This document shows positions 1-5,267 of a stretch of 8,491 nucleotides of DNA, in pieces; the stretch's first letter is position 1; each line of letters opens with the position of its first letter. This stretch comes from JASHVB01 sp035486135. GTDB taxonomy: Bacteria > Pseudomonadota > Alphaproteobacteria > Acetobacterales > Acetobacteraceae. Location of the stretch: positions 1-8,491 of the forward strand of contig DATHNI010000324.1 in the NCBI GenBank assembly GCA_035486135.1, read 5' to 3'. The position numbers and the translations under genes are program-made. The notes under the pieces were generated by a model. The model was not told the DNA's origin. It worked only from the letters and a program-made list of their open reading frames with translations, and made no database searches.

Positions 1-13
1 CTAGAAATGAAAT

Positions 14-41
14 CGCCGGCCGGGAATCCCCCCGGCCGGCG
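14..41 (+). promoter_or_regulatory. 11-bp perfect palindrome upstream of small ORF, copy 1
   Basis: CGCCGGCCGGG at 14-24 pairs perfectly with CCCGGCCGGCG at 31-41 around a six-base loop (AATCCC). In RNA this is a very stable all-G/C stem ending 7 nt before the Shine-Dalgarno. It could protect the mRNA 5' end, modulate translation, or be a protein-binding palindrome in DNA. GAATC (24-28), a GANTC site of the CcrM type, spans the stem-loop junction. The stem is unchanged in copy 2; the only difference falls in the loop. Confidence 0.6.
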
Positions 42-57
42 TATCGATGAGGCGGAG

Positions 58-138
58 ATGGCCAATCATCTCTACTTCCTGCTTGTGATCGTGGTGGTTC
101 TTGGCCTTCGGGTCAAGGTCACCATCGATCGAAAGTAG
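58..138 (+). CDS. Small hydrophobic protein, copy 1 (26 aa, unknown family)
   Basis: Predicted 26-residue protein. ATG at 58 is preceded by GAGG (49-52) with 5-nt spacing. After four N-terminal residues comes a hydrophobic run LYFLLVIVVVLGL (residues 5-17), then a basic tail with R18, K20, R25 and K26. This suggests a short single-pass inner-membrane protein or peripheral helix with its C-terminus in the cytoplasm. The paralogue at 376-456 is the same length and identical at 20 of 26 residues. Its differences within the hydrophobic run are conservative (V/L, V/M, V/A), and three codons differ silently. An in-frame ATG at 7 would give 43 aa but has no visible Shine-Dalgarno. I do not recognise the family. 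Small duplicated hydrophobic ORFs include type I toxins and small membrane regulators, but nothing here assigns either role. Confidence 0.5.
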   Translation: MANHLYFLLVIVVVLGLRVKVTIDRK

Positions 139-144
139 GAGTTT

Positions 145-170
145 GGCCAGTCCCGGCAACGGGGTTGGCC
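145..170 (+). terminator. GCAA-tetraloop hairpin after small ORF, copy 1
   Basis: GGCCAGTCCCG (145-155) pairs with CGGGGTTGGCC (160-170) across a GCAA loop, which fits the GNRA tetraloop class. Two of the 11 pairs are G-U. Flanking GGAG (138-141) and CTCC (172-175) can extend the stem beyond an internal loop. It starts 6 nt after the stop codon at 136-138, as a 3' transcript hairpin would. No U-tract follows, so it may stabilise or mark a 3' end rather than be a classic intrinsic terminator. Confidence 0.5.
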
Positions 171-176
171 GCTCCC

Positions 177-318
177 CGGTGTAGTTTGCGCCGACCGGAA
201 AACCTACCGCGCGGCAGCCAGCCAGACCTCACACCACTGCGTGTCGAATATCTGGCTTGTGGCATTGCCGGCCGAAGCGATGCGTCCGCTGCGTTAATCC
301 TATCGCAGCAACCGTTCT
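177..318. other. Spacer between the two small-ORF cassettes
   Basis: This 142-bp stretch does not resemble the repeat and holds no ORF I can support. The only structure noted is a weak inverted repeat, GCTGCG (288-293) with CGCAGC (304-309), just upstream of copy 2. No convincing sigma-70 promoter was found, although the promoter for copy 2 should lie here if that copy is transcribed independently. Confidence 0.5.
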
Positions 319-331
319 CTAGAAATGAAAT

Positions 332-359
332 CGCCGGCCGGGAATCCGCCCGGCCGGCG
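332..359 (+). promoter_or_regulatory. 11-bp perfect palindrome upstream of small ORF, copy 2
   Basis: The arms at 332-342 and 349-359 are identical to those of copy 1. The loop is AATCCG, one base different from copy 1 (AATCCC). The GAATC site (342-346) is conserved at the same place. The stem ends 6 nt before the Shine-Dalgarno of copy 2. Confidence 0.6.
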
Positions 360-375
360 TATCGAGGAGGCGGAG

Positions 376-456
376 GTGATCACACATCTCTACTTCCTGC
401 TTCTAATCATGGCGGTTCTCGGTCTTCGGGTCAAGCTCACCATCGATCGGAAGTAG
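376..456 (+). CDS. Small hydrophobic protein, copy 2 (26 aa, unknown family)
   Basis: Paralogue of the ORF at 58-138. The start is GTG at 376, with a strong Shine-Dalgarno GGAGG (366-370) at 5-nt spacing; the stop TAG is at 454-456. The hydrophobic run LYFLLLIMAVLGL (residues 5-17) is followed by the same basic tail with R18, K20, R25 and K26. It is 20/26 identical to copy 1, and the C-terminal 13 residues differ only at position 21 (V to L). Constant length, absence of indels and three silent codon changes support real coding. An upstream in-frame ATG at 325 would give 43 aa. The function is unknown; a membrane-located small protein is the most that can be inferred. Confidence 0.5.
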   Translation: MITHLYFLLLIMAVLGLRVKLTIDRK

Positions 457-462
457 GAGTCT

Positions 463-488
463 GGCCAGTCCCGGCAACGGGGCTGGCC
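463..488. terminator. GCAA-tetraloop hairpin between convergent genes, copy 2
   Basis: GGCCAGTCCCG (463-473) pairs with CGGGGCTGGCC (478-488) around GCAA (474-477). Compared with copy 1, one base change turns a G-U pair into G-C, leaving a single wobble. GGAG (456-459) and CTCC (490-493) can extend it. It lies between the stop of the small ORF (456) and the stop of the convergent amidohydrolase gene (502), so it could end transcripts from both sides. There is no U-run on either strand. Confidence 0.5.
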
Positions 489-501
489 GCTCCCGATACC
501 C

Positions 502-1626
502 TTACGCCAGCCGATAGACACCCTGCGCGTTCTCCAGGAACACCTCCCGCCGCTGCGCCTCGGTCATGCGGATCGGCAGCGCGTGGGACGGATCGTCGAA
601 ATCCCAGTGCGGATAGTCGGTGGCGAACAACACGCGGTCCCAGCCGAGCCAGTCGATCGCTTCGGCGAGGTGCTCGCGCGGCTCCGGCTCCTCGATCGGT
701 TGCGTGGTGAACCACACGTTGCGCCGCAGGTATTCCGACGGCAGCATTTTCAAATGCGGCGTCTCGGCTTTCAACTTCGCCCATTGCCGGTCCATGCGCC
801 ACGCCAGCGATGCGCCCCAGGCCAGGCCCGCCTCGATCAGCACCACCTTGAGGTTGGGAATGCGTTCGAACACGCCTTCGAAGATCATGCTGATCAGCAG
901 CGCCTGCTGCGCCTGCGCGTGGCCGACCATCTCCTCCAGGTAGAACGAGCCCCAGCCGCTCGTGGTAATCGGCCAGCCGCCATAGCCGAACGCATGCACG
1001 CCGATCGGCAGCCCGGCCGCCGCCGCGGCCTCATAAATCGGCCAGTACCGCCGCTGCCCCAGCGGCTCCGCCGTTCTGCTCAGCAACAGCACCTGTGCGA
1101 AATTCAGGTCGCCGGCGCGGAGTTCGATCTCTTTCACCGACGCGGCCGCATCCTCGTACGGCACCACCACCGAGGCGCGCAGGCGCGTATCGCGCGACGT
1201 CCACTCGGCCACCTGCCATTCATTGGTGGCGTGCGTCAGGGCGGCGGACAGTTCAGGGTTCTGCGCGCCCTGGCCTGACGTGAGCGGGTTCAGGATGCCC
1301 AGTACGACGTTGTTCGGGTCCAGGTGCTGCTGCTGCATGAATGCCAGGTCGCTGCCCGGCATGCCGCCCGGCGGAAACGCGTCGCGGCGAGACGCCTGCG
1401 GCTGGCCCTTGACGTAGGCCGAGCCCTTCTCCCACGGCTGGCGATAGATCGCGCCGAACGACTCGACATGCTCCTGCCAACGCTTCGACAGATATGGGTA
1501 GAGCGACTTGCTCACCCCGCCGATGCCGGCACCGGCCGGGCGGGGATGCACGTCGCAATCGGCGATGCCGACCTTGGAAGCGGCGGCCGGCTGGATGCCG
1601 GAACGGTTCAGGACGTCCACGTTCAT
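502..1626 (-). CDS. Amidohydrolase-2 family metalloenzyme A (374 aa)
   Basis: TIM-barrel metal-dependent hydrolase or decarboxylase of the amidohydrolase-related family (Amidohydro_2, the group containing ACMSD and resorcylate-type decarboxylases). Likely metal ligands are visible: DCDVH near the N-terminus (D25, H27), H211 in IGVHA, and D337 in FATDYPHWDFDD; E265 in the IEAG strand end is also typical. The length suits the family. The start ATG (1626-1624) overlaps the stop of the upstream paralogue as ATGA. GGGAGGAG at 1635-1642, inside that gene's 3' end, gives an 8-nt-spaced Shine-Dalgarno, so the two are probably translationally coupled. The substrate is unknown; nearby genes give no pathway. 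The product is probably cytoplasmic, as no signal peptide is visible. Confident on family, not on reaction. Confidence 0.88.
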   Translation of the reverse strand: MNVDVLNRSGIQPAAASKVGIADCDVHPRPAGAGIGGVSKSLYPYLSKRWQEHVESFGAIYRQPWEKGSAYVKGQPQASRRDAFPPGGMPGSDLAFMQQQHLDPNNVVLGILNPLTSGQGAQNPELSAALTHATNEWQVAEWTSRDTRLRASVVVPYEDAAASVKEIELRAGDLNFAQVLLLSRTAEPLGQRRYWPIYEAAAAAGLPIGVHAFGYGGWPITTSGWGSFYLEEMVGHAQAQQALLISMIFEGVFERIPNLKVVLIEAGLAWGASLAWRMDRQWAKLKAETPHLKMLPSEYLRRNVWFTTQPIEEPEPREHLAEAIDWLGWDRVLFATDYPHWDFDDPSHALPIRMTEAQRREVFLENAQGVYRLA

Positions 1627-2723
1627 GCCACGGTCTCCTCCCGGCCTGCGCCGGGACCTGGTCTGATTGTCTGCTGCAGCCGAGGATAGGTGCGCAGTGG
1701 GTTCTCCGCCATGATCTTCCGCGCGAGCCCGGGGTCAAGCCCCGCCGGAATGGCGTCCAGCCTGTCGAATTGCCAGTGCGGATAGTCGGTGGAGAACAGC
1801 AGCACCTCGTCAGAGCCAATATGCTCCATCACGCGCATCACGGTGGCGGCGTCGGGAGGGCCGTCGAACGGTTGCAGGGTCAGGCGCACCCGTTCGCGCA
1901 CGATGCTGGAGGGTGGGTCGGACACCCACGGGATTTCGGCCCGCAGCCCTTTCCAGAACTTCGTCAGCCGCCACAGATAAGCGGGCAGCCAGGTCACGCC
2001 GGATTCCATCAGCACGACGGTCAGGCCGGGGTGGCGGGTGAACACGCCCTCCGCCACCATCGAGGTAAGCTGGGTCTGCATCGAGGGCGCCTGGTTGACG
2101 TAGTCCTCGGTGTAGTAGCTGGGCCAGCCGACGGGGGTGACCGGGTGGCGGTAGGTGCTGCCGGCGTGGATGCCGACCGGCAGGCCGAGGCGCTCGGCGG
2201 CAGCGTAGATCGGCCACCAGTGGCGCTTGCCCAGCGGATGGTCGGCGCCGGCCAGCAGCAGCACCTGGACGAAACGGTGGTCGGGGGCGACGCGGTTGAT
2301 CTCGTCCACCGCCAGTTCGGGGTTCTGCATCGGCACGACGATCGAGGCGCGCAGGCGGTCGTCGCGATCCAGCCACTCGCGGGCGATCCAGTCGTTGATC
2401 GCGCGCGCGAAGGCGGCGCCCATGTCCTCGCTGAACAAGGCCTGCGCGCCGTAGAGGCAGTTGCAGATCGCCAGCCTGGTGCCGAACGGCTCCAGGGCTT
2501 GGGTGGCAAGTGCGTGGGGCGTGGTGGCCGCCTTGCCGGCGTCGTCGCGCCAGTCGGCGCGGACAGTGAGCGGGCTGCGGCTCGGGTAGCTGATGGTGTT
2601 CAGCTCATCCATGCCGCGGCGGACGACGGTGTCGCGCCAGAGGTCGTCCAGATAGGGCATCAGCGCCGACAGGCTCGGCACCGAGGGATGTATGTCACAA
2701 TCGATCGTGGCCGATTCCTGCAT
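1623..2723 (-). CDS. Amidohydrolase-2 family metalloenzyme B (366 aa)
   Basis: Paralogue of the adjacent gene at 502-1626, with the same fold and motif order: DCDIH (D10, H12), H186 in VGIHAG, E240 in LMESG, and D313 in FSTDYPHWQFD. Shared blocks include LRAS(V/I)VVP, QVLLL, WPIY and the TDYPHW loop, so the pair arose by duplication and then diverged strongly. The start ATG (2723-2721) has GGAGG (2730-2734) at 6-nt spacing. It is the first gene of a two-gene unit, 105 bp below ptsP and separated from it by a hairpin. A heteromeric enzyme or two steps of one degradation route are both possible. The extra C-terminal tail (about residues 350-366) is low-complexity and probably not structural. 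Confidence 0.88.
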   Translation of the reverse strand: MQESATIDCDIHPSVPSLSALMPYLDDLWRDTVVRRGMDELNTISYPSRSPLTVRADWRDDAGKAATTPHALATQALEPFGTRLAICNCLYGAQALFSEDMGAAFARAINDWIAREWLDRDDRLRASIVVPMQNPELAVDEINRVAPDHRFVQVLLLAGADHPLGKRHWWPIYAAAERLGLPVGIHAGSTYRHPVTPVGWPSYYTEDYVNQAPSMQTQLTSMVAEGVFTRHPGLTVVLMESGVTWLPAYLWRLTKFWKGLRAEIPWVSDPPSSIVRERVRLTLQPFDGPPDAATVMRVMEHIGSDEVLLFSTDYPHWQFDRLDAIPAGLDPGLARKIMAENPLRTYPRLQQTIRPGPGAGREETVA

Positions 2724-2765
2724 GAAGTTCCTCCAACCCGCACATTAGCGCGGGGCCGGCGTGGT

Positions 2766-2827
2766 GAAGCAAGGCCATGGCTCTGCCACCGGATCAAGTC
2801 CGGGGGGCAAAGCCCTGGCCTTGCTTC
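2766..2827. repeat. 62-nt near-perfect palindrome after ptsP
   Basis: Outer arms GAAGCAAGGCCA (2766-2777) and TGGCCTTGCTTC (2816-2827) are exact complements. Inside them, GGCT/AGCC, TGCC/GGCA and CCGGA/TCCGG pair with only single mismatches or short bulges, closing on a TCAAG loop. The element starts one base past the ptsP stop codon (2829-2831) and precedes the promoter side of the amidohydrolase pair. It resembles the extragenic palindromes dispersed in alphaproteobacterial genomes. It may end or attenuate ptsP transcription, but no U-tract is present on the minus strand. Confidence 0.75.
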
Positions 2828-2828
2828 G

Positions 2829-5072
2829 CTACACGGGCAGCCCGTGCTCGCGCGCCCAGGCGGCGATCGGCTCGCGCAAACTGGACGCCCCGTTCGAACC
2901 GCGCCGGATCGCGGCAAGCACCGGCCTGAACTTGCCCAGATCGACCTCCCGCAGCAGCGCCTTGACCGCCAGCAGGCCCGACGCCGGCATCGACAGGCTC
3001 GTCATCCCCAACCCAACCAGCGTTAGCGCCTCCAGCGGGCGCGATGCCGCTTCGCCACACAACGACACCGGCACGCCGGCCCCGCCCTTCGCCGCCTTCG
3101 CCGCCGCGAGCAATTGCTCCAGCAAATCCAGCACCGGCTGCGACAGCAGGTCGTACCGCCCATACAGCGAGGGCGTCCCACGATCGACCGCGAACATGAA
3201 CTGCAGCAGGTCATTCGACCCGACCGAGATGAAATCGGCGTCGCGCAACAGCTCCGGGAGCTGCCACATCAGCGCCGGCACCTCCAGCATCGTGCCGATC
3301 TCCAGTTTTTCCGGCGCCGGGCGCACCCGCCGCGCCTCTGCCAGCAACAGCGCGCGCGCAGCGCGGAACTCCCCCACCGTGGATACCATCGGAAACATCA
3401 CCGACAGCCGCCGCCCGCCCGCCGCCAGCAACAGCGCGCGCAACTGCCGCCGCAAGAGGGCCGGCCGGTCGAGGCCGATGCGCAGCGACCGCCAGCCCAT
3501 CGCCGGGTTCTCTTCCTCGGTCGTCATCCCCGGCAGCAGCTTGTCAGCGCCCAGGTCGAGCGTGCGGAACAGCACCGCCCGGTCCCCCGCGTCATCCAGC
3601 ACCCGGGCATAGATCGCCGCCTGTTCCGCGACGTCGGCCACCGCTCCGCGCGCCAGCATGGCGATCTCGGTGCGAAACAGGCCGATCCCGTCGGCCCCCA
3701 CCGCATCGAGCTGCGCCAGTTCCAGGCCTAGCCCGATATTCAGCATCAGCCGGACCGGCGTGCCGTCGGCGGTGACACCCGGCTTGTCGCGCAGCAGCGC
3801 CCAGCCGGCATGCTGCGCGGTCTGCACCTCCAGCGCGCGGACGTACGCTTGCCGCACCTCCATTTCGGGCCGCAGCACGAGCTGGCCCTCGCCGGCATCC
3901 ACCACCGCCCCGTCGCCCGGCTCCGCGGTGTCCAGCATGCCGCGCGTGCCGCCAATGGCGGGGATGCCGAGAGCTCGCGCCAGGATCGCCGCGTGGCCGG
4001 CGGGGCTTGCCTCCTCGATGGCGACGCCGGCAATCCCCCGGCTGTGCCAGTCGAGCAATTCAGCCGGACCCAGGCGGCGGGCGAGCAATATGGCGCCGTG
4101 CGGGATATCGGCGCGAGGGACGTTGCCGAGCAATGCGGAGAGCAAACGGCCGGCGAGATCCTCCATGTCGGCGAGGCGCTCGCGGAGGTAGGGGTCGCTG
4201 ATGCGGCGCATCCGGTCGTGCAGTTCGCCCGCAACGCGCTGCACCGCCGCCTCGGCCGCGACCCCGCCGCGGATGACCTCTCCGACCCGGCGCAGCCAGC
4301 CGGCATCCGCAGCGACCAGGCGGTAGGTTTCCAGCACCTCCCGCGAGGCGGTCGCATCCTCACTGCTGCCGCCGTCGGGCACACCGGTGGCGATCAACTC
4401 GTCCAGTCCGCGCTGCATCCGCTCGACCGCGGCATTCAGGCGATCGAGTTCGGCGGCGGGATTCTCGGCGATCAGGCGCAGCGGAACGCGTGGCGGACCG
4501 TGCAGCACGACAGGGCCGATAGCGATGCCGGCGGTCAGCGGCGTGCCGGCGAAGACGCGTGGGACGGTCGCGGCAACGCCTTCCGGCCCGGCATCCGTGG
4601 CCCCGCGGGCCGCCAGCAACTCCGCCAGCAGCATGGCCACGGTTTCCACCTCGTCCACTTCCTCTTCGGTGTAGTGCCGCGGCGCGCGGTTCTGCACCGC
4701 CAGCACCCCAAGCGTGCGGCCGGCGCGGCGTACCGGCACCGCCAGCATCGAGGCGTACGGGTCCTCGCCAGTCTCGGGGCGATAGGCGAAGGCGGGATGG
4801 TTCTGTGCGTCGGGGAGATTCATCACCGCGCCGGTGGCCGCGGACAGGCCGACGATGCCCTCGCCGACCCGCAGCCTGGTGCGGCCGACGGCGGCCTGGT
4901 TGAGCCCCTCGGTGGCGGCCAGCTCGAGGACGTCGCCTGGCTTCTGGACATAGATTGAGCACACCTCGCTCACCAGCTCGGCGGCCACCAGGCGTACCAG
5001 ATCGGCCAGCGGGGCGGCGCCAGAAGCCCGGAGTGTACGCAGTCGGGCCAGCAGGCGGCGTGGCGAGGCCAT
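2829..5072 (-). CDS. ptsP: Phosphoenolpyruvate-protein phosphotransferase PtsP (EI-Ntr, 747 aa)
   Basis: Enzyme I of the nitrogen phosphotransferase system. It autophosphorylates from PEP and passes phosphate to NPr/HPr and then EIIA-Ntr in the cytoplasm. Domain order: N-terminal GAF sensor (about residues 20-155), HPr-binding/phosphohistidine region (about 175-400), and C-terminal PEP-utilising barrel (about 430-715). Key sites: phospho-acceptor H360 in SPAGHAAILARALGIPAIGG, GLFRTE (464-469), FRTLDLGADK (502-511), GTMLEVPA (593-600), VGSNDLLQF (617-625), and the catalytic Cys C672 in LCGEAA. The GAF domain separates PtsP from the sugar enzyme I PtsI. Full length for the family. The start ATG has only a distant AGAGG, so initiation looks weak. 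The residue pair before H360 is A-G rather than the common T-S. Lying downstream of lysC is typical of alphaproteobacteria, but here an NMO gene intervenes. Confidence 0.95.
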   Translation of the reverse strand: MASPRRLLARLRTLRASGAAPLADLVRLVAAELVSEVCSIYVQKPGDVLELAATEGLNQAAVGRTRLRVGEGIVGLSAATGAVMNLPDAQNHPAFAYRPETGEDPYASMLAVPVRRAGRTLGVLAVQNRAPRHYTEEEVDEVETVAMLLAELLAARGATDAGPEGVAATVPRVFAGTPLTAGIAIGPVVLHGPPRVPLRLIAENPAAELDRLNAAVERMQRGLDELIATGVPDGGSSEDATASREVLETYRLVAADAGWLRRVGEVIRGGVAAEAAVQRVAGELHDRMRRISDPYLRERLADMEDLAGRLLSALLGNVPRADIPHGAILLARRLGPAELLDWHSRGIAGVAIEEASPAGHAAILARALGIPAIGGTRGMLDTAEPGDGAVVDAGEGQLVLRPEMEVRQAYVRALEVQTAQHAGWALLRDKPGVTADGTPVRLMLNIGLGLELAQLDAVGADGIGLFRTEIAMLARGAVADVAEQAAIYARVLDDAGDRAVLFRTLDLGADKLLPGMTTEEENPAMGWRSLRIGLDRPALLRRQLRALLLAAGGRRLSVMFPMVSTVGEFRAARALLLAEARRVRPAPEKLEIGTMLEVPALMWQLPELLRDADFISVGSNDLLQFMFAVDRGTPSLYGRYDLLSQPVLDLLEQLLAAAKAAKGGAGVPVSLCGEAASRPLEALTLVGLGMTSLSMPASGLLAVKALLREVDLGKFRPVLAAIRRGSNGASSLREPIAAWAREHGLPV

Positions 5073-5083
5073 TTGCTTTAATT

Positions 5084-5263
5084 AACCTCTCCCGCGGGAG
5101 CGGGAGAGGTCGATGGTGCGAAGCACCGAGGGTGAGGGTGATCGGGTCGGCACACAGCCCTGGCAAGGCAGCGGGGAGACCCGATCACCCTCACCCGCCG
5201 CTGCGCGGCGACCGCCGGGTCGAGTGCCCGGGGGCATGCCTCCCCCGCGCAGCGGGAGAAGTT
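5084..5263. repeat. 180-bp composite palindromic repeat (MITE-like)
   Basis: The left end AACCTCTCCCGC (5084-5095) and right end GCGGGAGAAGTT (5252-5263) are inverted complements at 11 of 12 bases. Inside are three hairpins. The first is 10 bp (5085-5094 with 5101-5110). The second is a perfect 19-bp stem, GGGTGAGGGTGATCGGGTC (5130-5148) with its complement at 5178-5196 and a 29-nt loop. The third is a small CGCCG/CGGCG stem near 5195-5209. The element fills nearly all of the gap between the NMO stop and the ptsP start and has no coding potential I can support. It looks like a non-autonomous mobile or extragenic repeat. No target-site duplication is evident. Confidence 0.75.
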
Positions 5264-5267
5264 GCGG

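Larger units (their letters stand above)
1..176 (+). repeat. Small-ORF cassette, copy 1 (direct repeat)
   Basis: First copy of a direct repeat whose second copy is at 319-494. The two align without gaps over 176 bp with 17 differences, about 90% identity. Parts in order: GC palindrome (14-41), Shine-Dalgarno (49-52), 26-codon hydrophobic ORF (58-138), and a hairpin with a GCAA loop (145-170). The copy begins at the window edge, so its true left limit and any promoter lie outside. There is no transposase and no clear terminal inverted repeat, so it does not look like an insertion sequence. It behaves like a duplicated mini-gene. Confidence 0.85.
319..494 (+). repeat. Small-ORF cassette, copy 2 (direct repeat)
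   Basis: Second copy of the cassette at 1-176, offset by exactly 318 bp and gap-free. Differences cluster in the ORF (start codon, residues 2-3, hydrophobic core). Outside the ORF they fall in a hairpin loop (348), in an internal loop (461), at a position strengthening the Shine-Dalgarno (366), or in a stem where G-U becomes G-C (483). This pattern suggests both the protein and the RNA structure are maintained. Its 3' end lies 8 bp from the stop of the convergent amidohydrolase gene. Confidence 0.85.

Noticed and set aside
254..268. Sigma-54-like element (TGG...TTGC) upstream of cassette copy 2
   Set aside because: The GG and GC dinucleotides are separated by 11 bases rather than the required 10, and the rest of the consensus is poor.
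1..494. CRISPR array or insertion sequence at the left edge
   Set aside because: There are only two repeat copies, 176 bp long with an internal ORF, and no transposase or terminal inverted repeats.
463..500. Classic Rho-independent terminator at the GCAA hairpin
   Set aside because: The stem is strong, but no T-run follows on either strand; it is kept only as a terminator-like 3' hairpin.
165..710. 181-codon plus-strand frame covering cassette copy 2 and the amidohydrolase 3' end
   Set aside because: It crosses the small ORF in another frame, overlaps a well-supported minus-strand gene, and has a low-complexity Arg/Pro/Ser translation.
2829..5072. Long plus-strand open frames opposite ptsP and the other minus-strand genes
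   Set aside because: Arg/Pro/Ala/Gln-rich translations without family motifs, caused by high GC depriving the other frames of stop codons; the minus-strand genes carry clear catalytic motifs.
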